Assembly: GCA_964615365.1 (NCBI GenBank)
Contig: CAZTOU010000018.1
Span: forward strand, 1 to 64,000
DNA from: CAVXZE01 sp964615365
Lineage (GTDB): Bacteria > Myxococcota_A > UBA9160 > UBA6930
Direction: 5' to 3'
DNA length: 64,000 nt
The notes below the pieces were generated by a model that ran no database searches, was not told where the DNA came from, and saw only the letters and a program-made list of their open reading frames with translations. Below, in pieces: positions 33,315 through 41,664 of this stretch (positions are counted from its first letter, which is position 1; the number at the start of each line of letters is the position of its first letter). Both the position numbers and the translations under genes were made by a program.

Positions 33315-34439
33315 TTACTCCTCGGGCGCAAGAACCAGGACCGCATCCCCGCGTCGCACATAATAGTACGGGTGCCGATCGGCGGCCGCCAACGCCTCGG
33401 CGGAGAGCCAGCCCCTTGCCGCGAGCTCGTCGAGCTCGCGGGGCCAGTCGCCGGAGGCGAAGCGGTAGGCCTCCACCAGGTTGCGGAGCCGCCGCGTCTC
33501 GAAGGTGATCTCCGCCCGGCGCTGTGGATCGCGGTGCAGGGGAGTCAACCCCTCCGAGGGGGCGGGTGCCCCTCCGCTGACGGCGAGCCACGCCATCAGG
33601 AAGAGGAACGCGAAGGGTAGTACCGTCCCAGCCAGGCTCAGGCCCACGCGGGCGGGCGCGAACTCTCGCGATCGACGTCGCTTGTGGGTCGTCGCGAGAA
33701 CCTCCGCGTCGATGGGCTCGATCACTCCCGCTCCGCGGAGCTGGGAGAGAATCCGGGACCCCTCGAAGGTTCCGAGGCGAGAGAGGTCGATGATGCGGCG
33801 CACCGGGAGTCGACCGTCGATCAGCAGGAAGAGCTTCTCCGCGAGCGCCAGCGCCTCCGGGGAATCCCCCATCGACACCTCGCGGTAGGCCTCGAAGCGG
33901 CCCACCCGCTGGAACACGGTGTCGTCGCGGGTCACCGCCTCATCCATCGCCCGCCACTCGTCCACCATGCGGAGCCCGTCCATCAGGATCTGCTCGGCGG
34001 GGAGTCGCTGCGACGGCTCGTGGCGACCGGAAATCTGCTGAGCGTTGAAGTCGAAGGAGCCCCGGTTCATGCGCAGCAGGGTGAAGATCGTCTCCGAGGT
34101 CACCAGCTCCTCGATCGACTGAATCTCCTGGCTGGTCAGATCGCCCTCTCGGATCAGCAGCCGTTCGAGGCTCTCCTCTTCCTCCTGGAGGCGCCCCTCC
34201 AGCTGTACCAGACGCGCCGGCGTGAGGAGACCGACCCGGACCAGCATGTCACCGAGGGCGGCATCTTCATGGGGGCCGACCGGAGCGGCGCGCACCACCG
34301 CTCCTTCGACGAAGCCCATTCGGATCTTGTCCGCGGTGTCCTCGATCTCGAGGATTCCGGTCTTGCGCTGCTGGCCGATGAGCTGGAAGACCTCGCCGAT
34401 CCCGAAATCCCGGAGGTTCCCCCGCAGCGCGATCGCCAT
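33315..34439 (-). CDS. DUF4388 protein with transmembrane helix and pilin-like tail
   Basis: Signalling protein of 374 residues of unknown role. The N-terminal DUF4388 domain (ALRGNLRDFGIGEVFQLIGQ, RKTGILEIED) is followed by a linker with helical winged-type repeats, one membrane segment at about 278-300 (VGLSLAGTVLPFAFLFLMAWLAV, quoted in part), and a C-terminal extracytoplasmic part. The latter (RNLVEAYRFASGDWPRELDEL, then HPYYYVRRGDAVLVLAPEE) resembles the tail of type II pseudopilins. DUF4388 proteins are frequent in Myxococcota and Desulfobacterota beside chemosensory and gliding genes. It lies 17 bp before phoH and just after a TPR membrane protein. Confidence 0.7.
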   Translation of the reverse strand: MAIALRGNLRDFGIGEVFQLIGQQRKTGILEIEDTADKIRMGFVEGAVVRAAPVGPHEDAALGDMLVRVGLLTPARLVQLEGRLQEEEESLERLLIREGDLTSQEIQSIEELVTSETIFTLLRMNRGSFDFNAQQISGRHEPSQRLPAEQILMDGLRMVDEWRAMDEAVTRDDTVFQRVGRFEAYREVSMGDSPEALALAEKLFLLIDGRLPVRRIIDLSRLGTFEGSRILSQLRGAGVIEPIDAEVLATTHKRRRSREFAPARVGLSLAGTVLPFAFLFLMAWLAVSGGAPAPSEGLTPLHRDPQRRAEITFETRRLRNLVEAYRFASGDWPRELDELAARGWLSAEALAAADRHPYYYVRRGDAVLVLAPEE

Positions 34440-34441
34440 CT

Positions 34442-36370
34442 CTACGACCTCTCCCGGAGCGCGACGGTCACCGCGATCACCGCGACGTAGGCGAGCGCCG
34501 ACGCGACCGCCAAGGCGCCGAAGGCGAGGGAGGCACTGCCACCGACGGCCAGGGGGTCGGGCACCACTCCGTCTCGCGCCCACCAGCTGGCCAGGCAGAG
34601 CCCGAAGAGCATCGAGCCCAGCAGACCGAGGAGGGGGTGCCGGGAGAGGACACCCGCCGCACCCGGAACGATCAGCGAGAACAGGAAGCGGATCTTCTCG
34701 ATGCGGGCCTGCCGCTCGCGCAACTCCGTCAGACGGACCATGCGCAGGAAGGGATCGGCGGCCTCCTTGCCCGTCAGCAGCTGCGCGATTCCGGCATAGA
34801 GATCCCCCCCGTCACCTGCCTCCGCGGCCCTGCGGAGCAGCGCGGTGCCCCCCAGGCCGGCCAGGAAGGCGAGCGCGACACCGACGGCACTGTGGATCGG
34901 GCTCGCGCCCAGCCAGCCCGGCGCAAAGCGACGCCGCAACGCCGACGCGGCCTGCCGGGCTGCCGCCGGATCTCCGAGACGAAGCCGGATCGCCGCAGCC
35001 TCCACCGGGAGGTCCGAGACCAGGGTTCCGGAGGAGCCCCCATAGAGATCCGACAGCGCTCCGAGCGCCTCGGGGTCGATGAACTGGGCTTCCTCGAGAA
35101 CGAGATCCTGGTGATCGAGCCGAATCGCGCGCCCGTAGGCCTGGGAGAGGTTGAACAGCACCGGGACCAGACGGCTATGGTGGGCGGCGGCCTCGTAGAG
35201 CTCGATGGCCTCCTCGGTCTGCCCCAGGGCCAGCCGCACGTTGCCGGCGTTGTTGAGAAGGCTGGGCGCGGGGGCGTCGGTCTGGTCGATCAGCGCGGAA
35301 TAGCGGCGGTCCGCGTCCTCCAGGTTTCCGCGGCGCTTGGCGTGGAGAGCCAGGGCGCGGTCCACCAGGGGATCTCCCGCCGCGGCGCGCCCCAGCCGAT
35401 CGATTTCCTTCCGGGAGGGCTGCGAGTGCTCGACGGCGTAGACTGCCTCGGCGACCGGATCCGAGCCGAGGGCCACCAGCTCCTCCGCGGCTCGATCGGA
35501 CAGGGGATGAAGGCCGGCGACCGAGACCACGAGGGCGGTGCCTACCGCGACCCTCTGCCACGAGCTCGCCCGCCAGAGGCCGAGAGCCGCAAAGGCCAGC
35601 GCCACCCCGAAGAGCCCCTCGCCCAGGACCGCCGGGATCAGCAGCAGCCCGGCCACGAGTGCCGCGCGCGACATCAGGGGCATGGTGCCGGGCAGCTCGC
35701 CGAGTACGCGGGCCAGGGTCATGGCGGCGTTGCCGCCCGCTACGAAGAGGAAGAGCAGGCCTCCGACGAGGCAGGTGGTGACCAGCGCATCGAAGAAGGT
35801 GGCGCGGAGCCAGAGAGAGGCTTCCAGGTGCCGGTCCGAGCTCTGGATCGCCTGCCAGCCCTGACCGAGGGCTCCGAAGGGATCCCGCTTCTCGCTCCAG
35901 AGAGCGGCTGCGAGGGCACTCCTCGCAGCCGGGAGATCCGGTGCCAGCCGGAATGCCGCCTCCGCGCGCTCCAGGGGCGTCCCGAGGGATTCGTCGAGCA
36001 GAAGAGCCCGCGCGGTGCCCTCGAGGTTTGGCCTGCCCGCCTCGAGGGCGGCACCGAGGGTCCTCTCCACCCGGTCCTCCAGGTCGTCGTCCGCCGCGAA
36101 CCAGGCGCGCGCGACCGGTTCCAGAACCGGATCCGGCGTGGTCGATGACTCGCTCGCCGGCATCCCGATGAGGTCCAGCGCCAGGGCGGGAGACAGTTCC
36201 CCCTGGGGAGGCGCCGACGCCTCCGGAACCTCGAGGAGGTCCGGGGGGAGACCCTGAACCGGGGCAGACTGGGACGCGACGGGCGGGGTCCACAGCAGGA
36301 GCATCCCGCCCAGCAGAATCGCAGCCAACCGCTGCCTCCTGCTCACGCACTTCTCCTCGGAGGCAGGCAT
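34442..36370 (-). CDS. TPR-containing multi-span membrane protein, function unknown
   Basis: 642-residue protein not assigned to a known function. It begins with a signal-like segment (RLAAILLGGMLLLWTPPVAS), then a helical Ala-rich periplasmic-type region and a cluster of membrane helices at about 195-290. TPR-like repeats follow (about 300-430, for example NNAGNVRLALGQTEEAIELY), and four more hydrophobic segments lie toward the C-terminus. The layout recalls BatD/BatE-like or secretion-scaffold TPR proteins, but no specific motif proves it. ATG start at 36370, with an in-frame GTG nine codons on as alternative. It is followed after 2 bp by the DUF4388 gene, so the two probably work together. 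Confidence 0.62.
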   Translation of the reverse strand: MPASEEKCVSRRQRLAAILLGGMLLLWTPPVASQSAPVQGLPPDLLEVPEASAPPQGELSPALALDLIGMPASESSTTPDPVLEPVARAWFAADDDLEDRVERTLGAALEAGRPNLEGTARALLLDESLGTPLERAEAAFRLAPDLPAARSALAAALWSEKRDPFGALGQGWQAIQSSDRHLEASLWLRATFFDALVTTCLVGGLLFLFVAGGNAAMTLARVLGELPGTMPLMSRAALVAGLLLIPAVLGEGLFGVALAFAALGLWRASSWQRVAVGTALVVSVAGLHPLSDRAAEELVALGSDPVAEAVYAVEHSQPSRKEIDRLGRAAAGDPLVDRALALHAKRRGNLEDADRRYSALIDQTDAPAPSLLNNAGNVRLALGQTEEAIELYEAAAHHSRLVPVLFNLSQAYGRAIRLDHQDLVLEEAQFIDPEALGALSDLYGGSSGTLVSDLPVEAAAIRLRLGDPAAARQAASALRRRFAPGWLGASPIHSAVGVALAFLAGLGGTALLRRAAEAGDGGDLYAGIAQLLTGKEAADPFLRMVRLTELRERQARIEKIRFLFSLIVPGAAGVLSRHPLLGLLGSMLFGLCLASWWARDGVVPDPLAVGGSASLAFGALAVASALAYVAVIAVTVALRERS

Positions 36371-36436
36371 CACGGTGGGTCTATCGGTCGCCGGGAGCAC
36401 TCGCTGAACCCGCTTTGCAGCGGCGAACGGCGGGTC

Positions 36437-36465
36437 TGGACCGAATCCCCCCAGATCCCTATTCT
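36437..36465 (+). promoter_or_regulatory. Candidate promoter of rpsT
   Basis: TGGACC (36437-36442) and TATTCT (36460-36465) are spaced by 17 bases. Each matches four of six consensus positions. This would place the start of transcription about 60 nt before the rpsT ATG, in the gap divergent from the TPR gene. Support is by pattern only. Confidence 0.35.
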
Positions 36466-36532
36466 CCGGCGTCCCGATCGTCGCGTGGCCCCGTTTTCGT
36501 CGCGCGACCTCGGGAGACGGAGTGCACCGCGG

Positions 36533-36799
36533 ATGGCGACACACAGATCTGCCGAGAAGCGCGCGCGCCAGGCTCTCAAGCGAAGGGCTCGCAACCGCAG
36601 GGCCAAGAGCCAGGTGAAATCGCACCTCAAGAGCGTGCGCGGCGCGATCGAGAGCGGAGACCGGGAAGGCGCCCAGCAGAAGCTCCGGAGCGCCGAGCGG
36701 GCTCTGCGCAAGGCAGCCAGCAAACGGGCCATCAAGAAGACCACCGCCAGCCGGAGCGTCTCGCGCCTCGCCAGGGCCGTCCACCGAGCTGGGAGCTAG
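36533..36799 (+). CDS. rpsT: 30S ribosomal protein S20
   Basis: Primary 16S rRNA-binding protein of the small subunit. The 88-residue, Lys/Arg/Ala-rich product starts MATHRSAEKRARQALKRRAR and has the S20 motifs NRRAKSQVKS, then KKTTASRSVSRLARAV at the C-terminus. The ATG at 36533 gives the standard length; an earlier in-frame ATG would add an unrelated Arg-rich tail. It is a single plus-strand gene between minus-strand blocks. A perfect 14-nt palindrome covers its stop codon. Confidence 0.95.
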   Translation: MATHRSAEKRARQALKRRARNRRAKSQVKSHLKSVRGAIESGDREGAQQKLRSAERALRKAASKRAIKKTTASRSVSRLARAVHRAGS

Positions 36800-36804
36800 C
36801 TCCC
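36791..36804. terminator. Palindrome at the rpsT/holA convergent junction
   Basis: GGGAGCTAGCTCCC is a perfect palindrome that includes the rpsT TAG stop codon, in a 33-bp gap between convergent rpsT and holA. It may act as a short bidirectional stop signal, but it has no T-run and no loop beyond the centre, so support is weak. Confidence 0.25.
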
Positions 36805-36832
36805 GAGGAAGCAACACCGTCCCCGTCCACGC

Positions 36833-37810
36833 TTAGGACGACAGGCCCAGCACCAGCCGTTCCAGGGCGATTTCGGGGGGCAGCGAGCCCTGGCCCTTCA
36901 ACACCTCGTCAACCTCGTGGATCGCGCGGAGACAGGCGACCAGGCGACGCTGGGAGTAGCGCTTCGCCTGGGACTCGAGCTTCCTGACCATGAACGGGTG
37001 TCCGGCCACACGGGCTCCAGAGCGCGAGCGCACCAGTCTGCGAAAGTGCGTCGCAAGCGATCCGAGCATCACGGGAGGCGGCGCGCCGGAGTCGAGCAGA
37101 CGAGCGAGGACCATGAGGGCATCGGGCGTTCGACCCTCACCGATCGCGTCGGTGAGATCCCAGATCGGCTGCTCGGCCACCTCGCTCACGATCGCCGTCA
37201 CGTCGCTGCGACGGACGGGACGCCCCGGGCCGGCGTGGAGCGCCGCCTTCTCGAGTTCCTGCCGCAGCATCAGGAGCTGGGGTCCAACGGCCTCGGCCAA
37301 CGCCTCCGCCGCCCCGGGCTGCAGGGAGATGTCGCGACGCTCCGCCTCCTGCTTCACGAAGGCGATGATCGCGCGCAGGCCTTTCGGCGGATCGCAGGCC
37401 ACCAGGGCAGCGGGCTCCTTGAAGGCCTTCACCCACTTCGAACGCTTGTCGACCGTCGGCGCGGTCACCACCAGGACCGCGGACGAGGAAGCCTGAACCG
37501 CCTCCACCGCGGCCGCGATCCCGTTTTCCAGCGTCTGCGACCGGCGCCCCTTCCCCTCGGGCTGTCGCAGCACCACGAGACGACGCTCGGCGAGCACCGG
37601 GAGCGAGCGAACCGCGTCCAGCAGCTCCACCTCGGTGCAGGTGGCACCATCGAGGCGATCGAAGTTGAAGTCGCGGGGCCCCCCGGCCAGAACGGCCTCG
37701 GCGATCGCCCGGGACGCGTCGTCGCGGAGCAGCGCCTCGGCTCCAGCCAGGAGATACGCGGGACGAAGCCTCCCGGCGGCGAGCTCACGCTCGAGCTCGC
37801 CGGGCGTCAC
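36833..37810 (-). CDS. holA: DNA polymerase III subunit delta
   Basis: Delta subunit of the clamp loader, which opens the beta clamp during replication. The 325-residue length fits. Recognisable parts are PAYLLAGAEALLRDDASRAI near the N-terminus (the HolA xYxLxGxExxL motif), the RRLVVLRQPEG strand and the C-terminal helical collar domain with LATHFRRLVRS and LERLVLGLSS at the end. GTG start at 37810 overlaps lptE as GTGA. The lptE-holA pairing is conserved in many proteobacteria. Confidence 0.9.
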   Translation of the reverse strand: MTPGELERELAAGRLRPAYLLAGAEALLRDDASRAIAEAVLAGGPRDFNFDRLDGATCTEVELLDAVRSLPVLAERRLVVLRQPEGKGRRSQTLENGIAAAVEAVQASSSAVLVVTAPTVDKRSKWVKAFKEPAALVACDPPKGLRAIIAFVKQEAERRDISLQPGAAEALAEAVGPQLLMLRQELEKAALHAGPGRPVRRSDVTAIVSEVAEQPIWDLTDAIGEGRTPDALMVLARLLDSGAPPPVMLGSLATHFRRLVRSRSGARVAGHPFMVRKLESQAKRYSQRRLVACLRAIHEVDEVLKGQGSLPPEIALERLVLGLSS

Positions 37811-38328
37811 GGAGTGATTCGCTCGTAGAGAGAGTCGTGGAATCGCCCCGCCAGAATCCCGGCGAGGCGCCTGAGCGCCTCCTTGCGATTGGTCCGGGTG
37901 ACCTCATGGTCAGCGCTGGCCTGGTAGATCTCGGATTCGACCAGCGCGCGGTAGGTGATGGGCAGGGTGGAGCCGTCGGGGCGCTCCACCTGGAGATCGA
38001 GGCGCAGGGTGACCCTGAACTCGAGGGCGAACACGATCGAAGAGAAGCTCTGACTGCGGGTCTCGACCCGTTCCACGCTTCCCTTGACGATGAGATCGGC
38101 GATCTCGGGATCCGACACCACCTGGAGTGCGCCTCGCCGCAGGAACTCGCGCGTGATCGCGTCCGTGACCAGCGACTCGAGCCCCGGCTCGAAGCTGTTG
38201 TTCTCCAGCCCGACGATCGCCACCCGCCGCGCATCCCCCAGTGCGTCCCGATATCGAACGATCTGGTAGCCGCAGCCGCTGCACGCGACCAGCGAGGCCA
38301 ACACGGAGACGAGCGCCCATTTCACCAC
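37807..38328 (-). CDS. lptE: LPS-assembly lipoprotein LptE
   Basis: Outer-membrane lipoprotein that plugs LptD and helps insert LPS. The chosen GTG (38328) gives a 173-residue protein with a lipoprotein signal (VKWALVSVLASLVAC) and the mature start CSGCGYQIVRYRD. The family core includes VAIVGLENNSFEPGLESLVTDAI and repeated EFRVTLRLDLQVERPDG strands. Another GTG at 38361 would add 11 residues before the signal. Neither has a clear ribosome site. Its coupling to holA supports the assignment; sequence identity in this family is low. Confidence 0.8.
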   Translation of the reverse strand: MVKWALVSVLASLVACSGCGYQIVRYRDALGDARRVAIVGLENNSFEPGLESLVTDAITREFLRRGALQVVSDPEIADLIVKGSVERVETRSQSFSSIVFALEFRVTLRLDLQVERPDGSTLPITYRALVESEIYQASADHEVTRTNRKEALRRLAGILAGRFHDSLYERITP

Positions 38329-38445
38329 GGCAGGGATATACCACAGCGCGGGCCCGAGCACCGGGGCGGGGGAAGGCGCGGCGGCCGGGAAGGCTCCCCG
38401 GTTGGGACTCCGTCGGGGACGCGGGCTCGGCCCGGCCCGGACCTG

Positions 38446-38823
38446 CTAGTCCATCTTGAGCAGGCTCTTCGCGGTGGCGAGCACGCGGTTCGCCTGGATC
38501 GGCTTGGTCAAGTACTCGTCCGCTCCGAGGGAAAGCGCACGCTCGCGATCTTCCTTGGCGCCCTCGGTGGTAATCACCACGATGGGCATCTGCTTGAGGC
38601 TCTCTTCGGCTCGGATCAGGCTGATCAGCTTGAGGCCGTCCATGACCGGCATGTTGATGTCGACGAGGACGAGATCGTAGTGGTCGCTGGTGACTTTTCG
38701 GAGACCATCCATGCCGTCCTGGGCCTCGGCCAGTTCGACCCCTTTGAGCCGCTTGAGCGCGAACACGAGCAGCTGACGCATGGTCGGGCTGTCTTCGACG
38801 ATGAGAATCCGATGGCGGTGCAT
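38446..38823 (-). CDS. Single-domain response regulator (CheY-like)
   Basis: Stand-alone receiver of 125 residues. Acidic pocket ED near residues 10-11, phospho-acceptor D55 in LVLVDINMPVMDG, switch Thr in VVITTEG and Lys in YLTKPI are all present, so it can be phosphorylated. The ATG at 38823 follows GGAGGAGGGAGTGGGAC, a strong ribosome site. It is the last gene of the chemosensory block, 41 bp after the coiled-coil GAF protein, and probably carries the CheA output or an adaptation signal. Confidence 0.9.
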   Translation of the reverse strand: MHRHRILIVEDSPTMRQLLVFALKRLKGVELAEAQDGMDGLRKVTSDHYDLVLVDINMPVMDGLKLISLIRAEESLKQMPIVVITTEGAKEDRERALSLGADEYLTKPIQANRVLATAKSLLKMD

Positions 38824-38864
38824 GTCCCACTCCCTCCTCCGCCGGCGCGGCGTTGGACGACGAG

Positions 38865-39683
38865 CTATTTCGTCAAGAGGTCGATGAATCCCTGGATGGT
38901 GTTGAGTTTTCGCTCCGACTGTCCGTAGAGCTGCGCCGCGAAGATCGACGTCGCGGCATGACCGGCCAGCAGGGTGAAGAGCTCCTGGTCCAGCGGAGTG
39001 AACGAATCCTTCTGGACCAGCAGCTCGAAGATCGCGATCGCTCCCATCGGCCGTTCCCCGATCCGAAGCGGAATGCACACGATGGGCCGTTCCAGATCGT
39101 CGGAAGCCGACGCACCATCGCACGTGGTTTCGCCGCTCCTGACGGATTCACCCATCATGCCCGAATTCAGGGGCACCTTCGGAAAGGCGGAGAGCGGCCT
39201 CCCCTCGGCGGCAACGGGAGAAAGCTGATCGGTCTTCTCGTCGAGAACGTAGACCGCGAAGACTTCTGCTCCGATCAGATTGATCACGATCTCGATGATG
39301 GTCTTGAGCACTTCGGACAGATCGAGGGTCGAGTGGAGCTGGAAGCTTGCCACGTACAGGTTGGCGAGGTTGTTGTTCTCCTCCTCGACCTCCAGATAGC
39401 GACCGGCGAACTGCCGATTCTCCTCTTCGATGGCTCTGAGGCGATCCAGTGCGTCCCGCTTCTCGGTCTCGAGTCCCGAGATTCGCGTAACGAGTTCCTC
39501 GCGGAGCTTCTCCCATTCCGCGCTGCTCTGGGCCGCGTAGTTCTGGCGCTCTTCGATGTTGGCGAGTCTGTTGCGCAGTCGCTCGTTCTCCTCGAGGAGC
39601 TGCTTCGTGAACTCGGCCCCGCGGCTGAAGAGCGACAGGAACTCCTCGGCTCGCGCGAAGGTCTCCCTCTTCTCGTCACTCAT
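38865..39683 (-). CDS. Coiled-coil GAF domain protein
   Basis: 272-residue cytoplasmic protein: a long coiled coil (about 20-110, rich in EENERLRNRL and EEENRQFAGRYLEVEEENNN heptads) followed by a GAF domain (about 115-265; TLDLSEVLKTIIEIVINLIG, then SGMMGESVRSGET and PIVCIPLRIGERPMGAIAIF). No kinase or cyclase output domain is fused, so it may be a ligand-sensing scaffold for neighbouring receivers. ATG at 39683 overlaps the cheB stop as ATGA. Similar GAF proteins occur next to response regulators in Myxococcota-type genomes. The ligand is unknown. Confidence 0.78.
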   Translation of the reverse strand: MSDEKRETFARAEEFLSLFSRGAEFTKQLLEENERLRNRLANIEERQNYAAQSSAEWEKLREELVTRISGLETEKRDALDRLRAIEEENRQFAGRYLEVEEENNNLANLYVASFQLHSTLDLSEVLKTIIEIVINLIGAEVFAVYVLDEKTDQLSPVAAEGRPLSAFPKVPLNSGMMGESVRSGETTCDGASASDDLERPIVCIPLRIGERPMGAIAIFELLVQKDSFTPLDQELFTLLAGHAATSIFAAQLYGQSERKLNTIQGFIDLLTK

Positions 39684-40762
39684 GCGAAACCCTTTCGGTG
39701 AGTTGTCTTCGATCCACTCCCCCCGATCCCCGACTGGATCGCCGAGGCGATCTCGGAGAGCGGCAGCACCACATCCACCATGCCGGTGCGAATCGCACGC
39801 TGAGGCATCCCGAAAATCACCGCCGTTTCCTCCGACTCAGCGATCACGTGACCGCCCTGTTCCTTGACCGCGTACACACCGCTTCGCCCGTCGTCTCCCA
39901 TTCCGGTGAGCACGACGGCGAGCAGGTCGGAGCCGAAGTGCTTCGCTGCCGAATGGAACATGCGATCGACTGCAGGCGCATACTTGTCGGCGTCCGATCG
40001 CGGGGCCAGGCGGGTGACGACCCGCCCTTTCTTCGTCGCGAACTCCAGATGGTTGTCGCCCGGCGCCACCAGGATCTTCCCGGCTTCAGGCTCCTCCCCG
40101 TCGTACGCCTCCCGGGCCTGCAGGTTGGTCATGCGATCGAGACGCTGCGCGAATCCCTGCGTGAAACCGCCGGGCATGTGCTGGGAGATCACGAACGCGC
40201 AGGGGGGTGGATCCGCGAATGCGCTGAAGATCTGCATTAGTGCCGAGGGACCTCCGGTCGAGGCACCGATCGCCACCACTCGCGAGATCTCCGGTGAAGC
40301 CACGGCTTGCGGCACCAGGGAGGGCGGGCTGGAGATCTGGTGGCGCAGCTTGTCGATGCGCAGCTGTCGGATCGCGTGGACCTTTCGGATCAGCTCCCGC
40401 TCGATCTGCGCCAGCTCCGGCGTGGCGCGAGGACTCGGTTTCGCGACGAAATCCACCGCGCCCAGCTCCAGCGCCTTGAATACCTCCTGATCGCCGACGC
40501 GCCCACTGACCACGATCACCGGCGTCGGCTTCTTGGCCATGATGATCCGCAAGAACGTGAAGCCGTCCATGCGGGGCATCTCGAGATCCAGGGTGATCAG
40601 GTCCAGATCGAGCTCGAGGGCCTTTCGAAGGGCCTCCTCACCGTCCGGAGCCCAGCCTACCACCTCGATCAGCGGCGATCTCTCGAGCATTCGAACGATC
40701 GTCCGGCGGCTGTATGCGGAGTCGTCGATCACCAGGATGCGAATCGGATCCTGCGCGTTCAC
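39680..40762 (-). CDS. cheB: Chemotaxis response regulator methylesterase/deamidase CheB
   Basis: Removes methyl groups from receptor glutamates. The 360-residue protein has an N-terminal receiver (D59 in LITLDLEMPRMDG) and a C-terminal CheB domain with catalytic S168 (AIGASTGGPSAL), H195 (VISQHMPGGFT) and D291 (VLTGMGDDG). GTG start at 40762 overlaps cheR as GTGA. All catalytic residues are intact, in contrast with the adjacent methyltransferase gene. Confidence 0.94.
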   Translation of the reverse strand: MNAQDPIRILVIDDSAYSRRTIVRMLERSPLIEVVGWAPDGEEALRKALELDLDLITLDLEMPRMDGFTFLRIIMAKKPTPVIVVSGRVGDQEVFKALELGAVDFVAKPSPRATPELAQIERELIRKVHAIRQLRIDKLRHQISSPPSLVPQAVASPEISRVVAIGASTGGPSALMQIFSAFADPPPCAFVISQHMPGGFTQGFAQRLDRMTNLQAREAYDGEEPEAGKILVAPGDNHLEFATKKGRVVTRLAPRSDADKYAPAVDRMFHSAAKHFGSDLLAVVLTGMGDDGRSGVYAVKEQGGHVIAESEETAVIFGMPQRAIRTGMVDVVLPLSEIASAIQSGIGGSGSKTTHRKGFA

Positions 40763-41657
40763 CCGTCCGCCCCTTCGGATTCGCTGGTCCTGATCGCGGC
40801 GGCGGCGGCCGCGTGCCGGAGGTCCCATCGGGTCTCACCGGCGATCGGTTTCCGGTAGACGAGATCATTGCGCAGATGCTCGAGCTCGAAGGCGTCCGAC
40901 ACTCGGATAAGTGACTCGGAATGCCCGAGAAGCAGATATCCGCCGGGGTAAAGCTTCTCGTTGAAGGTCCGGATCACCTCCCGCTTGGTCTCGAGGTCGA
41001 AGTAGATGATGACGTTGCGGCACAGGATCACGTCCATGATCCCCAGCAGGGACATGCACCCTCGGTCGAGAAGGTTCAGACGCGTGAAGACCACCTGTCT
41101 CTTGATGTCGTCCGAGATACGCCAGAGACCATCCTTCTCGACGAAGTACTTGTCCCTGATGCGAGGCTCCGTCTCTCGGAACGAGGCCGGTCGATGTCCG
41201 ATGCGTAGACCCTGAGTTCGCGACCCATTTCGATGCCGGCCTCCAGGGCCAGCATCACGATCGAGTAGGGCTCTTCGCCACTGGAGCAACCGGCACTCCA
41301 GATGCTCAGGAGCGATCTCCCTTCGGCCTCGCGCCTCAGTCGAAGCTCGGGAAGGATCTCCTCGAAGAGCGCCCGGAGCTGTTTGCGCTCCCGAAAGAAG
41401 TAGGTCTCGTTGGTCGTGAGCTCGTCGACGATGTGGGCCAGTTCCTGATCACCGGAGGTATCCCGACGCAGCATGTAGTGATAGGCGGAGAAGGATCCCG
41501 CATCGACTTCGAGGATCCGGCGGACCAAGCGCTTCTCCAGCAGGTATCTCGAATCCTCCGCGAAGTGGAGACCGCAGTATTCGCGGAACAGGTCGGCAAA
41601 CATGCGGTACTCCGCGTCCGAGAGGACGAGATCCCGGATGTCTTCTCCGACGCTCAT
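40759..41657 (-). pseudogene. cheR: Chemotaxis methyltransferase CheR, frameshifted with an internal deletion
   Basis: SAM-dependent receptor methyltransferase split near 41185-41192. The first frame (ATG 41657) encodes a normal N-terminal part: the helical domain, NETYFFRERKQL, SAM motif SAGCSSGEEPYS and VYASDID (D156). The second frame resumes with ASFRETEPRIRDKYFV and carries ILCRNVIIYFD, LLLGHSES and the end. In intact CheR about a dozen residues (an LxxARxGxY-type stretch) separate these parts. So a short deletion, not a multiple of three, has removed them and shifted the frame. Either the gene is dead or the assembly is wrong. It overlaps cheB by four bases and follows the HEAT gene by 7 bp. 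Confidence 0.85.
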
Positions 41658-41664
41658 GCTCTTC

